Assembly (NCBI RefSeq): GCF_037094685.1
Contig: NZ_CP146614.1
Span: 2,666,001-2,730,000 of the forward strand
Direction of reading: 5' to 3'
DNA length: 64,000 nucleotides
Origin: Massilia sp. METH4
GTDB taxonomy: Bacteria; Pseudomonadota; Gammaproteobacteria; Burkholderiales; Burkholderiaceae_D
Part shown: positions 41,861 to 51,255 of the stretch, one piece after another
How positions within the stretch are numbered: position 1 is the stretch's first letter
How the letters are laid out: each line of letters opens with the position of its first letter
Notes under the pieces: generated by a model
Seen by the model: the letters and a program-made list of their open reading frames with translations, nothing else
Database searches by the model: none
What the model was told of the DNA's origin: nothing
Program-made: the position numbers and the translations under genes

Positions 41861-42909
41861 TGGGGGGCGCTATCGTTGAACGCGCGCTGCGGCGCGCAGG
41901 CACGGGTGCGCTGCTGGCTGCCATGCTGGCGCTGGCGGGCTGCGGCGGCCCGGAAATCGTCGGCAAGCTGCCGGGAGCGCCGAAGGTCAAGGCGAAGCAC
42001 CGGGAACCGGGCGTGCCCGACCTGCCGCCGGCCGGCTCCGGCCGGGGCGGCTACTACATGGACGACGGCCCGGGCGACGACCCGCCGCCGAACCTGATGG
42101 CCACGCCGGACGCGGAGGTGCGCAACGACCCGCTGCTGCCGCGCGCGAACCGGCCGTACACGGTGTTCGGCACCACCTACGAGCCGATCCCGAACGACAA
42201 GCCCTATACCGCGCGCGGACTGGGCACCTGGTACGGCAAGAAGTTCCACGGGCAGCGCACCTCGTCCGGCGAACTGTACGACATGTACAAGATGTCGGCC
42301 GCCCACCCGATCCTGCCGATCCCCTCGTATGCGCGCGTGACGAACCTCTCGAACGGCAAGTCGGTCGTGGTGCGCATCAACGACCGCGGCCCGTTCAAGT
42401 CCTCGCGCGTGATCGACGTGTCGTACACCGCGGCGCTCAAGCTCGGCCTGCTGGTGAACGGCAGCAGCGAGCTGGAAGTCACGCGCATCATGCCGGACGA
42501 GATCGAGAAGATGGTAGCGGCGCGCAAGGCGGGCGCCGTGATCGCGGCGGTGGAAGGCGTGCCCGCGAGCGCGCTGCGGCCGGGCGCGCCGCTGCTGGCG
42601 GGCGCCAGCCCGGACGAGCTGCAGGACTTCATCCTGGCACGCGGCACGGCGGAAGACACGCAAGCCCCGACGTCCAGCGGTTATTACCTGCAACTGGGCG
42701 CCTACTCGAAAGAAACCAGCGCCGCCGCCATGCGCGAACGGCTCGCCAACGCCACCCGCGGCAGCGACTTCGCCGTGGTGCAGGCCGGCTCCGTGTACCG
42801 CCTGTACGGCGGCCCGTTCGGCTCCCGCGAAGAAGCCGCCGCCGCCGCCGCCCGCCTGCCAGGCGCGCTGCGGCTCAAGCCGCTGATCGTCCAGCGCGAA
42901 GTGAATTAG
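41860..42909 (+). CDS. rlpA: RlpA, septal lytic transglycosylase-type lipoprotein with SPOR domain
   Basis: 349 residues. The lipobox LALAGC gives a lipidated cysteine near residue 28. The double-psi beta-barrel domain shows GLGTWYGKKFHGQRTSSGE, KMSAAHPILPIPSYARVTNL and VVRINDRGPFKSSRVIDVS, with the catalytic Asp in NDRGPF. A C-terminal SPOR domain (YYLQLGAYSKETSAAAMRER onward) binds denuded glycan at the septum. The ATG at 41860 overlaps the rodA stop. It is the last gene of the shape cluster. Confidence 0.94.
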   Translation: MGGAIVERALRRAGTGALLAAMLALAGCGGPEIVGKLPGAPKVKAKHREPGVPDLPPAGSGRGGYYMDDGPGDDPPPNLMATPDAEVRNDPLLPRANRPYTVFGTTYEPIPNDKPYTARGLGTWYGKKFHGQRTSSGELYDMYKMSAAHPILPIPSYARVTNLSNGKSVVVRINDRGPFKSSRVIDVSYTAALKLGLLVNGSSELEVTRIMPDEIEKMVAARKAGAVIAAVEGVPASALRPGAPLLAGASPDELQDFILARGTAEDTQAPTSSGYYLQLGAYSKETSAAAMRERLANATRGSDFAVVQAGSVYRLYGGPFGSREEAAAAAARLPGALRLKPLIVQREVN

Positions 42910-42910
42910 T

Positions 42911-42999
42911 GTTGTAGAAATTCGGGGACAGTCCCCGAATTTTTACAACACTTTGCGTTGCGATTTTGCTACAAGAATTCGGGGACTGTCCCTGTTGTA
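42911..42999. repeat. Pair of GGGGACAGTCCCC-type palindromes
   Basis: The first palindrome, 42911-42949, has GTTGTA and AAATTCGGGGA arms around CAG. The second, 42970-42999, has TACAA and GGGAC arms with GGGGACTGTCCC at its centre. They sit tail to tail between rlpA and a minus-strand gene, so they may act as a bidirectional terminator or be REP-like dispersed elements. No gene lies between 42910 and 43047. Confidence 0.85.
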
Positions 43000-43047
43000 T
43001 TTCTACTACGGTGACACGCGGGGCAGGGGATGGCCGGCCCGGTGGGC

Positions 43048-43731
43048 CTACTGGCACTTGCGGATCTGCTGGTCCTTGAAGCCGGCGACGATCTGGTCGA
43101 GCCGGGTGCGGGTGGTGGGGCCGATGTCGCGGAACTGGAACATCAGCTGTTTCGATGGCGCGTAGCGCGGGGTGATGCGGGCCCCGGTGACGCCCTGCTT
43201 GACCAGGCCGGCCAGGTGCGTGCGCGCCGCTTCTTCCTGCTTGAAGACGCCCAGCGAGATGGCCAGCCGCAGCGGCTGGTTGTCGGGGATGATGTAGAAG
43301 CTGGTCACGCCCTTGTCGCGCAGTTCGGCCGCCTTGCGGTTGGCCGCTTCGCGGTTCGGGAAGGGCGGGATGTTGACCACGTAGCTGGACACTTCCTGCC
43401 CCTGCACATTGCGCCGTGCCTGCCGGTCGCCCAGCTCCAGCGGCGCCAGCGCCGCCTCGAAGCGCCGGGCGTCGGCCAGCAGGAAATTGCCGACCTCGAC
43501 GCAGGCGACGGTCGCGGGCTCGTCGCGCGGCGCCGGGCCCGGCGGGGTCGCGGCCACCGAAGCGGCGGTCGCTTGCGCGGCGGGGATCACTTTCAGCGCC
43601 TTCGCGTTCAACTGATTGGCCAGCCGCGCCGGTTCGCGCTCGCCGTCGGCCATGTTGCCGACGACGCCCTGGCCGACGGCCAGCACGGCCACGTTCGCCG
43701 CCAGCAGCGCGAAGAAGAAGAATTTCAGCAT
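43048..43731 (-). CDS. SPOR-domain membrane protein
   Basis: 227 residues. An N-terminal membrane helix (MLKFFFFALLAANVAVLAVG) is followed by an alanine-rich linker and a C-terminal SPOR domain (about 110-190: YVVNIPPFPNREAANRKAAE, FYIIPDNQPLRLAISLGVFK). A further 30 residues end in FKDQQIRKCQ. It probably binds septal peptidoglycan. It is the last gene of the argS operon and overlaps coaX by 7 nt. Upstream in-frame sequence belongs to coaX. Confidence 0.85.
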   Translation of the reverse strand: MLKFFFFALLAANVAVLAVGQGVVGNMADGEREPARLANQLNAKALKVIPAAQATAASVAATPPGPAPRDEPATVACVEVGNFLLADARRFEAALAPLELGDRQARRNVQGQEVSSYVVNIPPFPNREAANRKAAELRDKGVTSFYIIPDNQPLRLAISLGVFKQEEAARTHLAGLVKQGVTGARITPRYAPSKQLMFQFRDIGPTTRTRLDQIVAGFKDQQIRKCQ

Positions 43732-44507
43732 GTGTCGTCCATCCCGCCGGCCAGCAGCGCCGCCTGCAGGCCGAGCATCACGATATTGTCCACGTGGCGC
43801 GCCGGCACGGTCAGTGCCGGGGCGATCAGCGGAGCGGCTCCGCCGGAAATGATACATGGCGCGCCGCCGTGCGCGGCAACCGCGCGCTCGATCGCGCCCG
43901 CTTGGGCGGCCAGGCAGCCGGAAAGGATCGCGTCATGCGTATTATCCGCGAACGTGGGCGGCAGCGCGGTGCCGGCATCGATCTGCGGCAGCTGCGCCGT
44001 GTTGCGCGCCAGCGCGCCGGACATCAGGCGCAAGCCCGGCAGGATCATGCCGCCGATGAACGTGCCGCCGGTGGTGACCGCATCCACCGTGGTCGCCGTG
44101 CCGCAATTGGCGATGACGACGGCCTGGCCGGGCGCCAGCGCGCGCGCGCCGATGGCGGCGGCGAAGCGGTCGCAACCCAGTTGCGCGGGGTTGGCATAGC
44201 CATTGAGGACCCCGGCACGCCACGGTACCGAGGCGAACCATTCGACGGACGCGTGCGGCGCGCACACCCGCAACGCGCCCTCGATCGCCGCGCGCACCCC
44301 GCCGCCGGCAACGTTGGCCGCCAGCACCCGCGTCGGCGCGATGCCCGCGGTTTTCCACTCGTCGATCAGGGTGTCCAGCAAGCCGTGCGCCATCGCGCCT
44401 TGCAGGCGCCATTGCCCCAGCGGCGCATCGGCATCGGCCAGCGCCCACTTGACGCGGGTGTTGCCCGCATCGACCAGCAGCCACGATCGCGCGGCCGCCT
44501 CCGTCAT
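43725..44507 (-). CDS. coaX: Type III pantothenate kinase
   Basis: First step of coenzyme A synthesis from pantothenate. 260 residues of the ASKHA fold: phosphate loop LLVDAGNTRVKWALAD, NPAQLGCDRFAAAIGA and the metal/phosphate block VVIANCGTATTVDAVTTGG, then GGMILPGLRLMSGALA. The ATG at 44507 overlaps the birA stop by 4 nt. The coaX-birA coupling is common in betaproteobacteria. Confidence 0.95.
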   Translation of the reverse strand: MTEAAARSWLLVDAGNTRVKWALADADAPLGQWRLQGAMAHGLLDTLIDEWKTAGIAPTRVLAANVAGGGVRAAIEGALRVCAPHASVEWFASVPWRAGVLNGYANPAQLGCDRFAAAIGARALAPGQAVVIANCGTATTVDAVTTGGTFIGGMILPGLRLMSGALARNTAQLPQIDAGTALPPTFADNTHDAILSGCLAAQAGAIERAVAAHGGAPCIISGGAAPLIAPALTVPARHVDNIVMLGLQAALLAGGMDDTC

Positions 44508-45301
44508 GCCAGCCTCAGCGAAACGTCGCCCGACAGCACGGCCACGCGGCCGGCCGGGGTATCGAGCAGCAGGCGGCCCGCGTCGTCGACGCCCGCGGCC
44601 AGGCCCTGCTGGATCACATTGCCATCGTCCAGGATGTTCACCGGCTGGCCGCGCCACGCCTGCAGCGCATTCCAGCGCTCGCGGAACGGCACGAAACCGG
44701 TGTCGTCGAACTCCGCCAGCACGGCGGCCAGGCGCGACAGCAGCAGGGCGACCAGCTCGTTGCGGTCCATGCGCGCCAGCCACGGTGCCGACGAGACCGC
44801 GCGGCCAATCCGCGCTTCCATCTCGTCCGGCATGACGAGGTTCATGCCGCAGCCGATCACGGCCCAGATGCGGCCATCCGGCGCGGTGCCGGTCTCGACG
44901 AGGATGCCGGCCAGCTTGGCGCCATCCTTCATCAGGTCGTTCGGCCACTTCAGCTGCACAGGCACATCCAGCGCCGCCACGGTTTCGGCCAGCGCGACGC
45001 CCACCGCCAGCGGCAGGCCCGCCAGGCGCTGCAGTGGCCCCTTGAACGGCCAGGCGAGCGAGAACGTCAGCGAGGCGCCGGGCGCGGAAAGCCAGGGCCG
45101 GCCGGCACGGCCGCGGCCGGCCGTCTGCCGGTCGGCGATGCGCAGCACGGGGCCGGACAGGGCGCCGGCGGGCAGGCGCGCCAGCAGGTCGGCGTTGGTG
45201 GAGCCGGTTTCGGGAACGGCCTCGATGGCGACGTGGGAGGCACTGGCGGCGCAGCGCGCGCTGATGGCTTCGGCTTTCAGTACGGCGTTCGGTTCAGTCA
45301 T
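44504..45301 (-). CDS. birA: Biotin--[acetyl-CoA carboxylase] ligase
   Basis: 265 residues. The biotinyl-5'-AMP site is seen as GSTNADLLARL, QTAGRGRAGRPWLSAPGASL and KWPNDLMKDGAKLAGILVET, with GCGMNLVMPDEM after it. The length and the lack of an N-terminal helix-turn-helix indicate a group I ligase without repressor function. It overlaps the SDR gene and coaX by 4 nt each. Confidence 0.95.
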   Translation of the reverse strand: MTEPNAVLKAEAISARCAASASHVAIEAVPETGSTNADLLARLPAGALSGPVLRIADRQTAGRGRAGRPWLSAPGASLTFSLAWPFKGPLQRLAGLPLAVGVALAETVAALDVPVQLKWPNDLMKDGAKLAGILVETGTAPDGRIWAVIGCGMNLVMPDEMEARIGRAVSSAPWLARMDRNELVALLLSRLAAVLAEFDDTGFVPFRERWNALQAWRGQPVNILDDGNVIQQGLAAGVDDAGRLLLDTPAGRVAVLSGDVSLRLA

Positions 45302-46095
45302 GGTGCATGTTTGCGCGCCTTGCGCGCCTTGCGCGGCGCGCGGGCAAAGGCGAGATCATACAGGGCGTCGGGCAGCCACCGCAGCAGCTTCGCCACCACG
45401 CCCATCTGCCACGGAATCACGCGGTAGCGCACGCCGCCGGCAATGGCCCGCACGGCGCGCCCGGCGAAGCGCTCCGGCGTCATCAGGAACGGCATGTGGT
45501 ATTTGTTCTGCCGCGTCATCGGCGTGTCGATGTAGCCGGGCGCAATGGTCACCACGCGGATGCCGTGGCGGCGCATCTCCAGGCGGAGCGCTTCGCAATA
45601 GGTGACGACGGCCGCCTTCGAGGCGCTGTAGCCACCGCCTCCCGGCAGCCCGCGCACGCCCGCCACGCTGGCAATGCCCACCAGCGTGCCATGGCCCTGT
45701 TCCCGCATCGCTTCGATGAAGGGCCCGAACGTGGCCACCGTGGCGGTGACGTTGGTGGCGATGATGGCTTCGAACACCGGCAGGTCTTCCGGCACCTCGG
45801 TGAGCGTGCCGTGCGAGATGCCGGCGTTGGCGATGACGATGTCGATGCCGCCCGCGGTGGCGATGAAGTCGCGCGCCGCCGCGGACAGTGCAGCGTGGTC
45901 GCATACGTCGCCCGGATAGATGCGATGCAGATCGGAATGGGGGAGGGAGCCGGCCAGTTCGCGCAGCGCCGCTTCGCGGCGGGCGAACAGGCCCAGGGTT
46001 GCGCCTTCTTGCGCGTAACGCGCGGCGAGGGCGGCGCCGATGCCGCTGGAGGCGCCCGTGATGAAGACACGCGGGCCCGCCGCCGCCATCGTCAT
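45298..46095 (-). CDS. Short-chain dehydrogenase/reductase
   Basis: 265 residues. The cofactor motif is TGASSGIGAALAARY (about 14-28). NAGIS, SVAGVRGLPGGGGYSASKAA with the Tyr-X3-Lys catalytic pair, and PGYIDTPMT follow. The tail is basic (ARAPRKARKARKHAP). Arg in LFARRE suggests NADP preference. The substrate is unknown. It overlaps birA by 4 nt and abuts dsbA. Confidence 0.88.
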   Translation of the reverse strand: MTMAAAGPRVFITGASSGIGAALAARYAQEGATLGLFARREAALRELAGSLPHSDLHRIYPGDVCDHAALSAAARDFIATAGGIDIVIANAGISHGTLTEVPEDLPVFEAIIATNVTATVATFGPFIEAMREQGHGTLVGIASVAGVRGLPGGGGYSASKAAVVTYCEALRLEMRRHGIRVVTIAPGYIDTPMTRQNKYHMPFLMTPERFAGRAVRAIAGGVRYRVIPWQMGVVAKLLRWLPDALYDLAFARAPRKARKARKHAP

Positions 46096-46766
46096 TACTT
46101 CTTCTCGGCCTTCGCCTTCGCGACGAGGAAGTCCAGCACCTGCGTGGTCGCCTGCTGCTGCGCGGCCTCGGTGTTCAGGTTCTTGTTGGCCTCGCCCGTC
46201 AGGCTCGGCGACGCCTGCCAGCGCCCGTCGACGACGATCAGCGGCCAGTACTCGACCTTGTAGCTGTCCATCAGCGCGGCGGAGCGGCGCACCTTGCCGG
46301 CCACGCCGAACGAGCGGTAGGTGTCGATGAACTTCTGCTTGTCGACGCCATTGTTCGCCACCCAGGCGAACACCTCTTCATCGCTGGTGAAGCCCTGCCC
46401 GCCGCCGTGCAGCGCGGCCAGCACCTTCGGCTGGAACTGATCGGCCAGCCCGAGCGATTCGAGCGTGTAATACAGCTTCTGCTGCGGGGCCACGCGCTCG
46501 TTGTACGGCACGTGCACGCGCTTGAACACGATGTTGTCGCCCTGTTTCTTCACCCAGGCCGACAGGATCGGGTCGAAGGTATGGCAGTGCGGGCACCAGT
46601 AGGCGAAGAACTCGATCACCTCGACCTTTTTGCCCGTGTCGGTCGGCTGCGGCGTGGGCAGCGCCTTGTATTCGGCGCCTTCCTTCGGCGCGGCGGGGGA
46701 GGCCGCGGCGCCGAACGAGGCGAAGGCAAGAACGGCAACGGACAGGATCTGCTTCATCATGCGCAT
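46095..46766 (-). CDS. dsbA: Thiol:disulfide interchange protein DsbA
   Basis: Periplasmic oxidase that introduces disulfides. 223 residues with a signal peptide ending GAAAS. The redox site is FFAYWCPHCHTF (CPHC), and VEYWPLIVVDGRW gives the cis-proline region (with Leu where Thr or Val usually precedes it). The start at 46766 is fixed by a GGAG ribosome site five bases upstream. It follows the SPOR gene by 20 bp in the argS operon. Confidence 0.94.
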   Translation of the reverse strand: MRMMKQILSVAVLAFASFGAAASPAAPKEGAEYKALPTPQPTDTGKKVEVIEFFAYWCPHCHTFDPILSAWVKKQGDNIVFKRVHVPYNERVAPQQKLYYTLESLGLADQFQPKVLAALHGGGQGFTSDEEVFAWVANNGVDKQKFIDTYRSFGVAGKVRRSAALMDSYKVEYWPLIVVDGRWQASPSLTGEANKNLNTEAAQQQATTQVLDFLVAKAKAEKK

Positions 46767-46786
46767 GGACACTCCAATCGACTCCA

Positions 46787-47479
46787 TCATTTCTGGTTGC
46801 GGACCACGGCGACGTCGACGCCGTTCTCGGACAGCTTGCTGCGCACCTTGTTCATCGCCTCGACCTGCGTGAACGGGCCCACGCGCACGCGATGCAGCAC
46901 GCCGGAATCGGTGGTGCGGTCGGTTACCGACGCCTCGAAGCCCAGCAGGGCCAGCTTGGCGCGCACCGCCTCGGCATCGGCCGTCTCGCGGTAGGCACCG
47001 GCCTGCAGGTAATACACCCACTTCTCTTCACCGGCCGGGGAGGGGGCCGGCGCGGCCGCCTGCGTCGGCGGCGCGGCCGTGTTCGGCGGCACCGGTGCGG
47101 CCGGCGTGCCCGCCTTCGGTTCCGCGCCGTTCTGGATCCGGTCCACCACGGCCTGCAGAGGATCGGCCGCAGGAGCGGTGGACGGCGCGGCGGCCGGCGC
47201 CGGGGCGCTCTTCTGCTGTTCGCGTTCGAAGTCGCGGTTGGCGCTGCGCACCGCGTCGCGGTTGCCGTACATCGGCTTGTTCGGGTCGGCGATCTGGCCG
47301 GAAGATTCGGCCGGCTTGCTGGCGCGCGAGGTGCGCTCCGTGAACGGCGACTGCCCCTTGGTGATCATCAGCGCCACGATCACGGCGATGACGAGGCCGA
47401 TGACCAGCCCGATGATGATGCCGACCAGCGTGCTGCCCTGCTGGCGCGTACGCAGCCGGGGTGAAGAGCTCAAACTCAT
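46787..47479 (-). CDS. FtsN-like SPOR-domain protein
   Basis: 230 residues. A cytoplasmic start (SSSPRLRTRQQG) precedes one membrane helix (STLVGIIIGLVIGLVIAVIV), then a proline/alanine-rich periplasmic linker and a C-terminal SPOR domain (WVYYLQAGAYRETADAEAVR, VLHRVRVGPFTQVEAMNKVR). This is the FtsN architecture, and genes in this place next to argS are often annotated ftsN. The short essential FtsN helix cannot be verified here. 28 bp separate it from argS. Confidence 0.88.
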   Translation of the reverse strand: MSLSSSPRLRTRQQGSTLVGIIIGLVIGLVIAVIVALMITKGQSPFTERTSRASKPAESSGQIADPNKPMYGNRDAVRSANRDFEREQQKSAPAPAAAPSTAPAADPLQAVVDRIQNGAEPKAGTPAAPVPPNTAAPPTQAAAPAPSPAGEEKWVYYLQAGAYRETADAEAVRAKLALLGFEASVTDRTTDSGVLHRVRVGPFTQVEAMNKVRSKLSENGVDVAVVRNQK

Positions 47480-47507
47480 TGTGCGGGAAGTCCTTTCAAA
47501 GCGGGAT

Positions 47508-49220
47508 TTACATTTGCTCCGGTGCCGACACGCCGATCAGCGCCAGGCCGTTGCGCAGCACCTGACGGGTGGCGACTGCCAGCGCCAGGCGGGCCAGCTT
47601 GAGCTCCTCGTCGTCGTCGAGCAGCCACTTGTGCGCGAAGTAATAGCTGTGCAGTTCGCCGGCCAGCTCGCGCAGGTAGAACGCGATCTGGTGCGGGCCC
47701 AGTTCGGCCTGGGCGCGCTGCAGCGTTTCCGGGTAGGCCGCCAGCTTGGCCAGCAGGCTCGCTTCGTGCGGCGTGGTCAGGCGCGACAGGTCCACGCCGG
47801 CCAGCTGCGCCACGTCGCCGCCCCAGTTGGCCAGCGCGGAGCAGATGCGCGCGTGCGCGTACTGCACGTAATACACCGGGTTCTCGTCGGAGGTCTTCAG
47901 CGCCACGTCCACGTCGAACACGAATTCCGTGTCGGCCTTGCGCGAGATGAGGAAGAAGCGCACGGCGTCGCGCCCCTTCGTGATGTCGCCGCCGCCGGAC
48001 CATTCGATCAGGTCGCGCACCGTCACGTAGGAGCCGGCACGCTTGGAGATCTTCACTTCCGCGCCATCCTTCATCACGGTGACCATCTTGTGCAGCACGT
48101 AGTCGGGGTAGCCCTGCGGGATGCCCAGGCCCACGGCCTGCAGGCCGGCGCGCACGCGGGCGATGGTGCCGTGGTGGTCCGAGCCCTGCACGTTGATCGC
48201 CTGCGTGAAGCCGCGCTGGAACTTGACGATGTGATAGGCCACGTCCGGCACGAAGTACGTGTAGGTGCCGTCGGTCTTGCGCATCACGCGGTCCTTGTCG
48301 TCGCCGTAGTCGGTGGTGCGCAGCCACAGCGCGCCGCCGTCCTCATAGGTGTGGCCGTTGGCCACCAGCGCCTGCACGGCCGCTTCCACCTTGCCGTCGC
48401 CGTACAGCGAGGATTCCAGGTAGTAGTTGTCGAACTTGACGCCGAACGCCTGCAGGTCGATGTCCTGTTCATTGCGCAGGTAGGCCACGGCGAAGGCGCG
48501 GATCGATTCCAGGTCTTCCACGTCGCCCGAACCGGTGACCGGTGCCCCATCGCTGCACGACACGGTCTTCTTCGCCAGGAAGTCGGCGGCGATCTCGGCG
48601 ATGTAGTCGCCGTTGTAGGCCGATTCGGGCCATTGCTCATCGCCCGGCTTGAAGCCGCGGGCGCGTGCCTGCACCGAAGTGGCCAGCGTGTGGATCTGCA
48701 CGCCGGCATCGTTGTAATAGAACTCGCGGGTGACCTGGAAGCCCTGCGCCTCGAACAGCGACGACAGGGCGTCGCCCAGCGCGGCCTGGCGGCCATGGCC
48801 CACGTGCAGCGGGCCGGTCGGGTTGGCCGACACGAATTCGATGATCACGCTCTTGCCGTTGCCCGCTTCGCCGCGGCCGAAGGCGGCGCCCTGGGCCAGC
48901 ACGGTCTGCACGACGGCCTGCTTGGCGGCGTCCGTCACGCGCAGGTTGATGAAGCCCGGGCCGGCGATGTCGGCCGAGGCGACGAGCGCCTTCGCATCCG
49001 GGTTGTCCAGCAGCGCGCCCACGATCTTCGTGGCCAGTTCGCGCGGATTCATTTTCAGCTGCTTCGCCAGCTGCATGGCGATATTGCAGGCCACGTCGCC
49101 GTGCGACGGGTCGCGCGGGCGCTCGAGCACCACGTTGGCGGTCACGGAAGTGCCTTCCAGCAGCGGGGCGAGGGCGGCCTGGAACAGGGCGGCGATCTGT
49201 TGTTTTTGTTGGGCGAGCAT
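47508..49220 (-). CDS. argS: Arginyl-tRNA synthetase
   Basis: 570 residues. Class I signature [20 protein letters not shown] (HVGH), the KMSKS equivalent [13 protein letters not shown], and the C-terminal anticodon-binding DALR domain ending SAPEQM. I chose the ATG at 49220 ([14 protein letters not shown]); an in-frame ATG 21 codons upstream lies in the promoter region. First gene of a seven-gene run to 43048 with overlaps or gaps of 28 bp or less. Confidence 0.96.
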   Translation of the reverse strand: MLAQQKQQIAALFQAALAPLLEGTSVTANVVLERPRDPSHGDVACNIAMQLAKQLKMNPRELATKIVGALLDNPDAKALVASADIAGPGFINLRVTDAAKQAVVQTVLAQGAAFGRGEAGNGKSVIIEFVSANPTGPLHVGHGRQAALGDALSSLFEAQGFQVTREFYYNDAGVQIHTLATSVQARARGFKPGDEQWPESAYNGDYIAEIAADFLAKKTVSCSDGAPVTGSGDVEDLESIRAFAVAYLRNEQDIDLQAFGVKFDNYYLESSLYGDGKVEAAVQALVANGHTYEDGGALWLRTTDYGDDKDRVMRKTDGTYTYFVPDVAYHIVKFQRGFTQAINVQGSDHHGTIARVRAGLQAVGLGIPQGYPDYVLHKMVTVMKDGAEVKISKRAGSYVTVRDLIEWSGGGDITKGRDAVRFFLISRKADTEFVFDVDVALKTSDENPVYYVQYAHARICSALANWGGDVAQLAGVDLSRLTTPHEASLLAKLAAYPETLQRAQAELGPHQIAFYLRELAGELHSYYFAHKWLLDDDEELKLARLALAVATRQVLRNGLALIGVSAPEQM

Positions 49221-49281
49221 GGGCGAGAGTCGAAAGTAAAACGGTGTAAATAAGGCGCAAAACGCGTCGCGAAGATCGGAC

Positions 49282-49311
49282 ATTATACCGATTTGCGGTT
49301 GCCGCGAATAA
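49282..49311 (-). promoter_or_regulatory. Candidate argS promoter
   Basis: On the minus strand a perfect TATAAT (plus positions 49282-49287) is preceded by TTATTC at 49306-49311 with an 18-bp spacer. The -35 is poor, so only the -10 is convincing. It lies about 60 bp upstream of the argS ATG. Confidence 0.45.
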
Positions 49312-49372
49312 TCGAGCGGGGGCGCCCCGCTGCTACAATCCTGCCCTCAACCTAGCAAGACGAAAGACCACG

Positions 49373-51154
49373 ATGAACAAGCGCCCGACGCTGACGCTGA
49401 AGAACAAGCCAGCCCCGGCAGCGAAGAAGCTGGCCGGCCGCAAGCCGGCAGCAACCGATCAGCCCAAGCCAGGCAAGCCGGCCGGCAAAGCCGCGGGCCA
49501 GCCCGGCGGTAATCCCGCCGCCAAGCCCGCCAACCAGCCCGGCGGTAATCCCGCCGCCAGGCCCGCCAACCAGCGTCCCGACGCGGCCGCCAGGCCCGCC
49601 AAGCCCGCCGATAAGCGCCCCGACGCGGCCGCCAGGCCAGCCGCGCGCCCGCAGCCGGGACCGCAACGTGCCCCCGAAGCGGGACCATGGGACGCCACGC
49701 GCGCCAAGGTCGCACGGCCGCGCCGGGACGAGTCCGCGCGCAAGGAAGAGCCGGCGCGCCGGCCTGCTTCGGACGCGACCACCCGGCCCGACACGGGCCC
49801 GGCGCTGCGCGCCAGCCACCACCGCGACCTGAAGCCGCGCCTGCAGACCGAATTCCAGGCCGACCTGAAATCCGATTCGCTGGGCTTCGCCCTGCTGGGC
49901 GCGGCCGCCGCCGTGGTCCAGGTGCGCGGCGGCATGGCGCTGCCGCAAGCCCTCGCCGGGGTGTTCGCCAATCCCGCCACCACACCGCAGGCGCGTGGCG
50001 CGATCCAGGACGTGGCCTACCGCGCCATGCGCCAGCTGGGCCGCAGCGATGCGCTGGTGGCGGCGATGGCGCCAAAGGCGCCGGACGTGCTGGTGGCAGC
50101 GCTGCTGGCCTGCGCGCTGCCGCTGATGCAGGCCGGCGAGGATGGTCCGGCGCCTTACGAGGCGTTCACCGTCGTCGACCAGACCGTGACGGCGGCCGGC
50201 TCCCACCCGGACACGGTGCGCGCGAAAGGCATGGTCAACGCGCTGCTGCGCCGCTTCCTGCGCGAACGCGATGCGCTGCTGGCCGAAGTGCTGGAACAGC
50301 CGGCGGCGCGCTGGAACTACCCGCAATGGTGGATCGATGCCACCATCACCGCCTATCCGCACCAATGGCAGGAGATCCTCGCGGCCGGCAACGTGGCGCC
50401 GCCGCTGACCTTGCGCGTGAATACCCGCAAGGGCACGGTCGACGACTACCTGCGGTTACTGGCCGATGCCGGCATCGGCGCGCGCCGCATCGGCGAGTTC
50501 GCGGTGCGGCTGGACAAGCCGATGGGCGTGCACCTGATCCCCGGCTTCGAAGCGGGGCTCGTCTCGGTGCAGGATGCCGCCGCCCAGCTCGCCGCGCGCC
50601 TGCTGGACGTGCAGGACGGCATGCGCGTGCTGGACGCCTGCTCGGCGCCGGGCGGCAAGACTGGCCACATCCTCGAGCTGGCCGATGCCGACGTGACGGC
50701 GCTCGATGCCGACGCGCAGCGGCTGGCCCGCGTGCGCGAGAACCTGGACCGCCTGCAGCTGTCGGCCACGCTGCAGACGGCCGATGCGCAGGGGCGCGAC
50801 TGGTGGGATGGGCAGCCGTTCGACCGTATCCTGGCCGACGTGCCGTGCACGGCCTCGGGCATCGTGCGCCGCCACCCCGATATCCGCTGGTTGCGCCGCA
50901 AGGGCGATACGCTCCAACTTGCAACACTTTCCGCGCAAATTCTCGACAATCTTTGGCAGATGCTGCGGCCCAATGGTAAATTGCTGTTCGTGACATGTTC
51001 GTTGTGGCCGCAGGAATCCGAGGCGCAGGCGGCCGCTTTCGCGGTGCGCAATCGCGCCACGCGACTCGATGCGCCCGGTCAGCTGCTGCCCGCGGGCGGG
51101 GCCGAACAGGATCACGATGGACTGTTCTACGCGTTGTTCCAGAAAGGTGCTTGA
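49373..51154 (+). CDS. rsmB: RsmB-family 16S rRNA (cytosine-C5) methyltransferase with low-complexity N-terminus
   Basis: 593 residues, against about 430 in E. coli. The first 160 residues are a basic Lys/Ala/Pro/Arg-rich extension with tandem near-repeats (two copies of PGGNPAAxPANQ and two of RPDAAARPA). A NusB-like domain follows, then the SAM-dependent methyltransferase with LDACSAPGGKTGHILELA (about 420) and the catalytic cysteines in DVPCTASGIVRRHPDIRW and FVTCSLWPQESE. RsmB methylates C967 of 16S rRNA. It lies upstream of the DUF4390-ntrYX genes, a conserved order. Confidence 0.93.
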   Translation: MNKRPTLTLKNKPAPAAKKLAGRKPAATDQPKPGKPAGKAAGQPGGNPAAKPANQPGGNPAARPANQRPDAAARPAKPADKRPDAAARPAARPQPGPQRAPEAGPWDATRAKVARPRRDESARKEEPARRPASDATTRPDTGPALRASHHRDLKPRLQTEFQADLKSDSLGFALLGAAAAVVQVRGGMALPQALAGVFANPATTPQARGAIQDVAYRAMRQLGRSDALVAAMAPKAPDVLVAALLACALPLMQAGEDGPAPYEAFTVVDQTVTAAGSHPDTVRAKGMVNALLRRFLRERDALLAEVLEQPAARWNYPQWWIDATITAYPHQWQEILAAGNVAPPLTLRVNTRKGTVDDYLRLLADAGIGARRIGEFAVRLDKPMGVHLIPGFEAGLVSVQDAAAQLAARLLDVQDGMRVLDACSAPGGKTGHILELADADVTALDADAQRLARVRENLDRLQLSATLQTADAQGRDWWDGQPFDRILADVPCTASGIVRRHPDIRWLRRKGDTLQLATLSAQILDNLWQMLRPNGKLLFVTCSLWPQESEAQAAAFAVRNRATRLDAPGQLLPAGGAEQDHDGLFYALFQKGA

Positions 51155-51255
51155 CTTGCATCGGCGGGACCGGCGTGGAAATTCCGGCCGGGCCCGGCTG
51201 CATGGCGCCCGGTTCATTAGTTCCTGTTTTCGGCCCTAACCACACACAAGCGCAA

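Noticed and set aside
42911..42999. GGGACTGTCCC palindromes as LexA/SOS boxes
   Set aside because: They lie downstream of both flanking genes and lack the CTGT-N8-ACAG layout.
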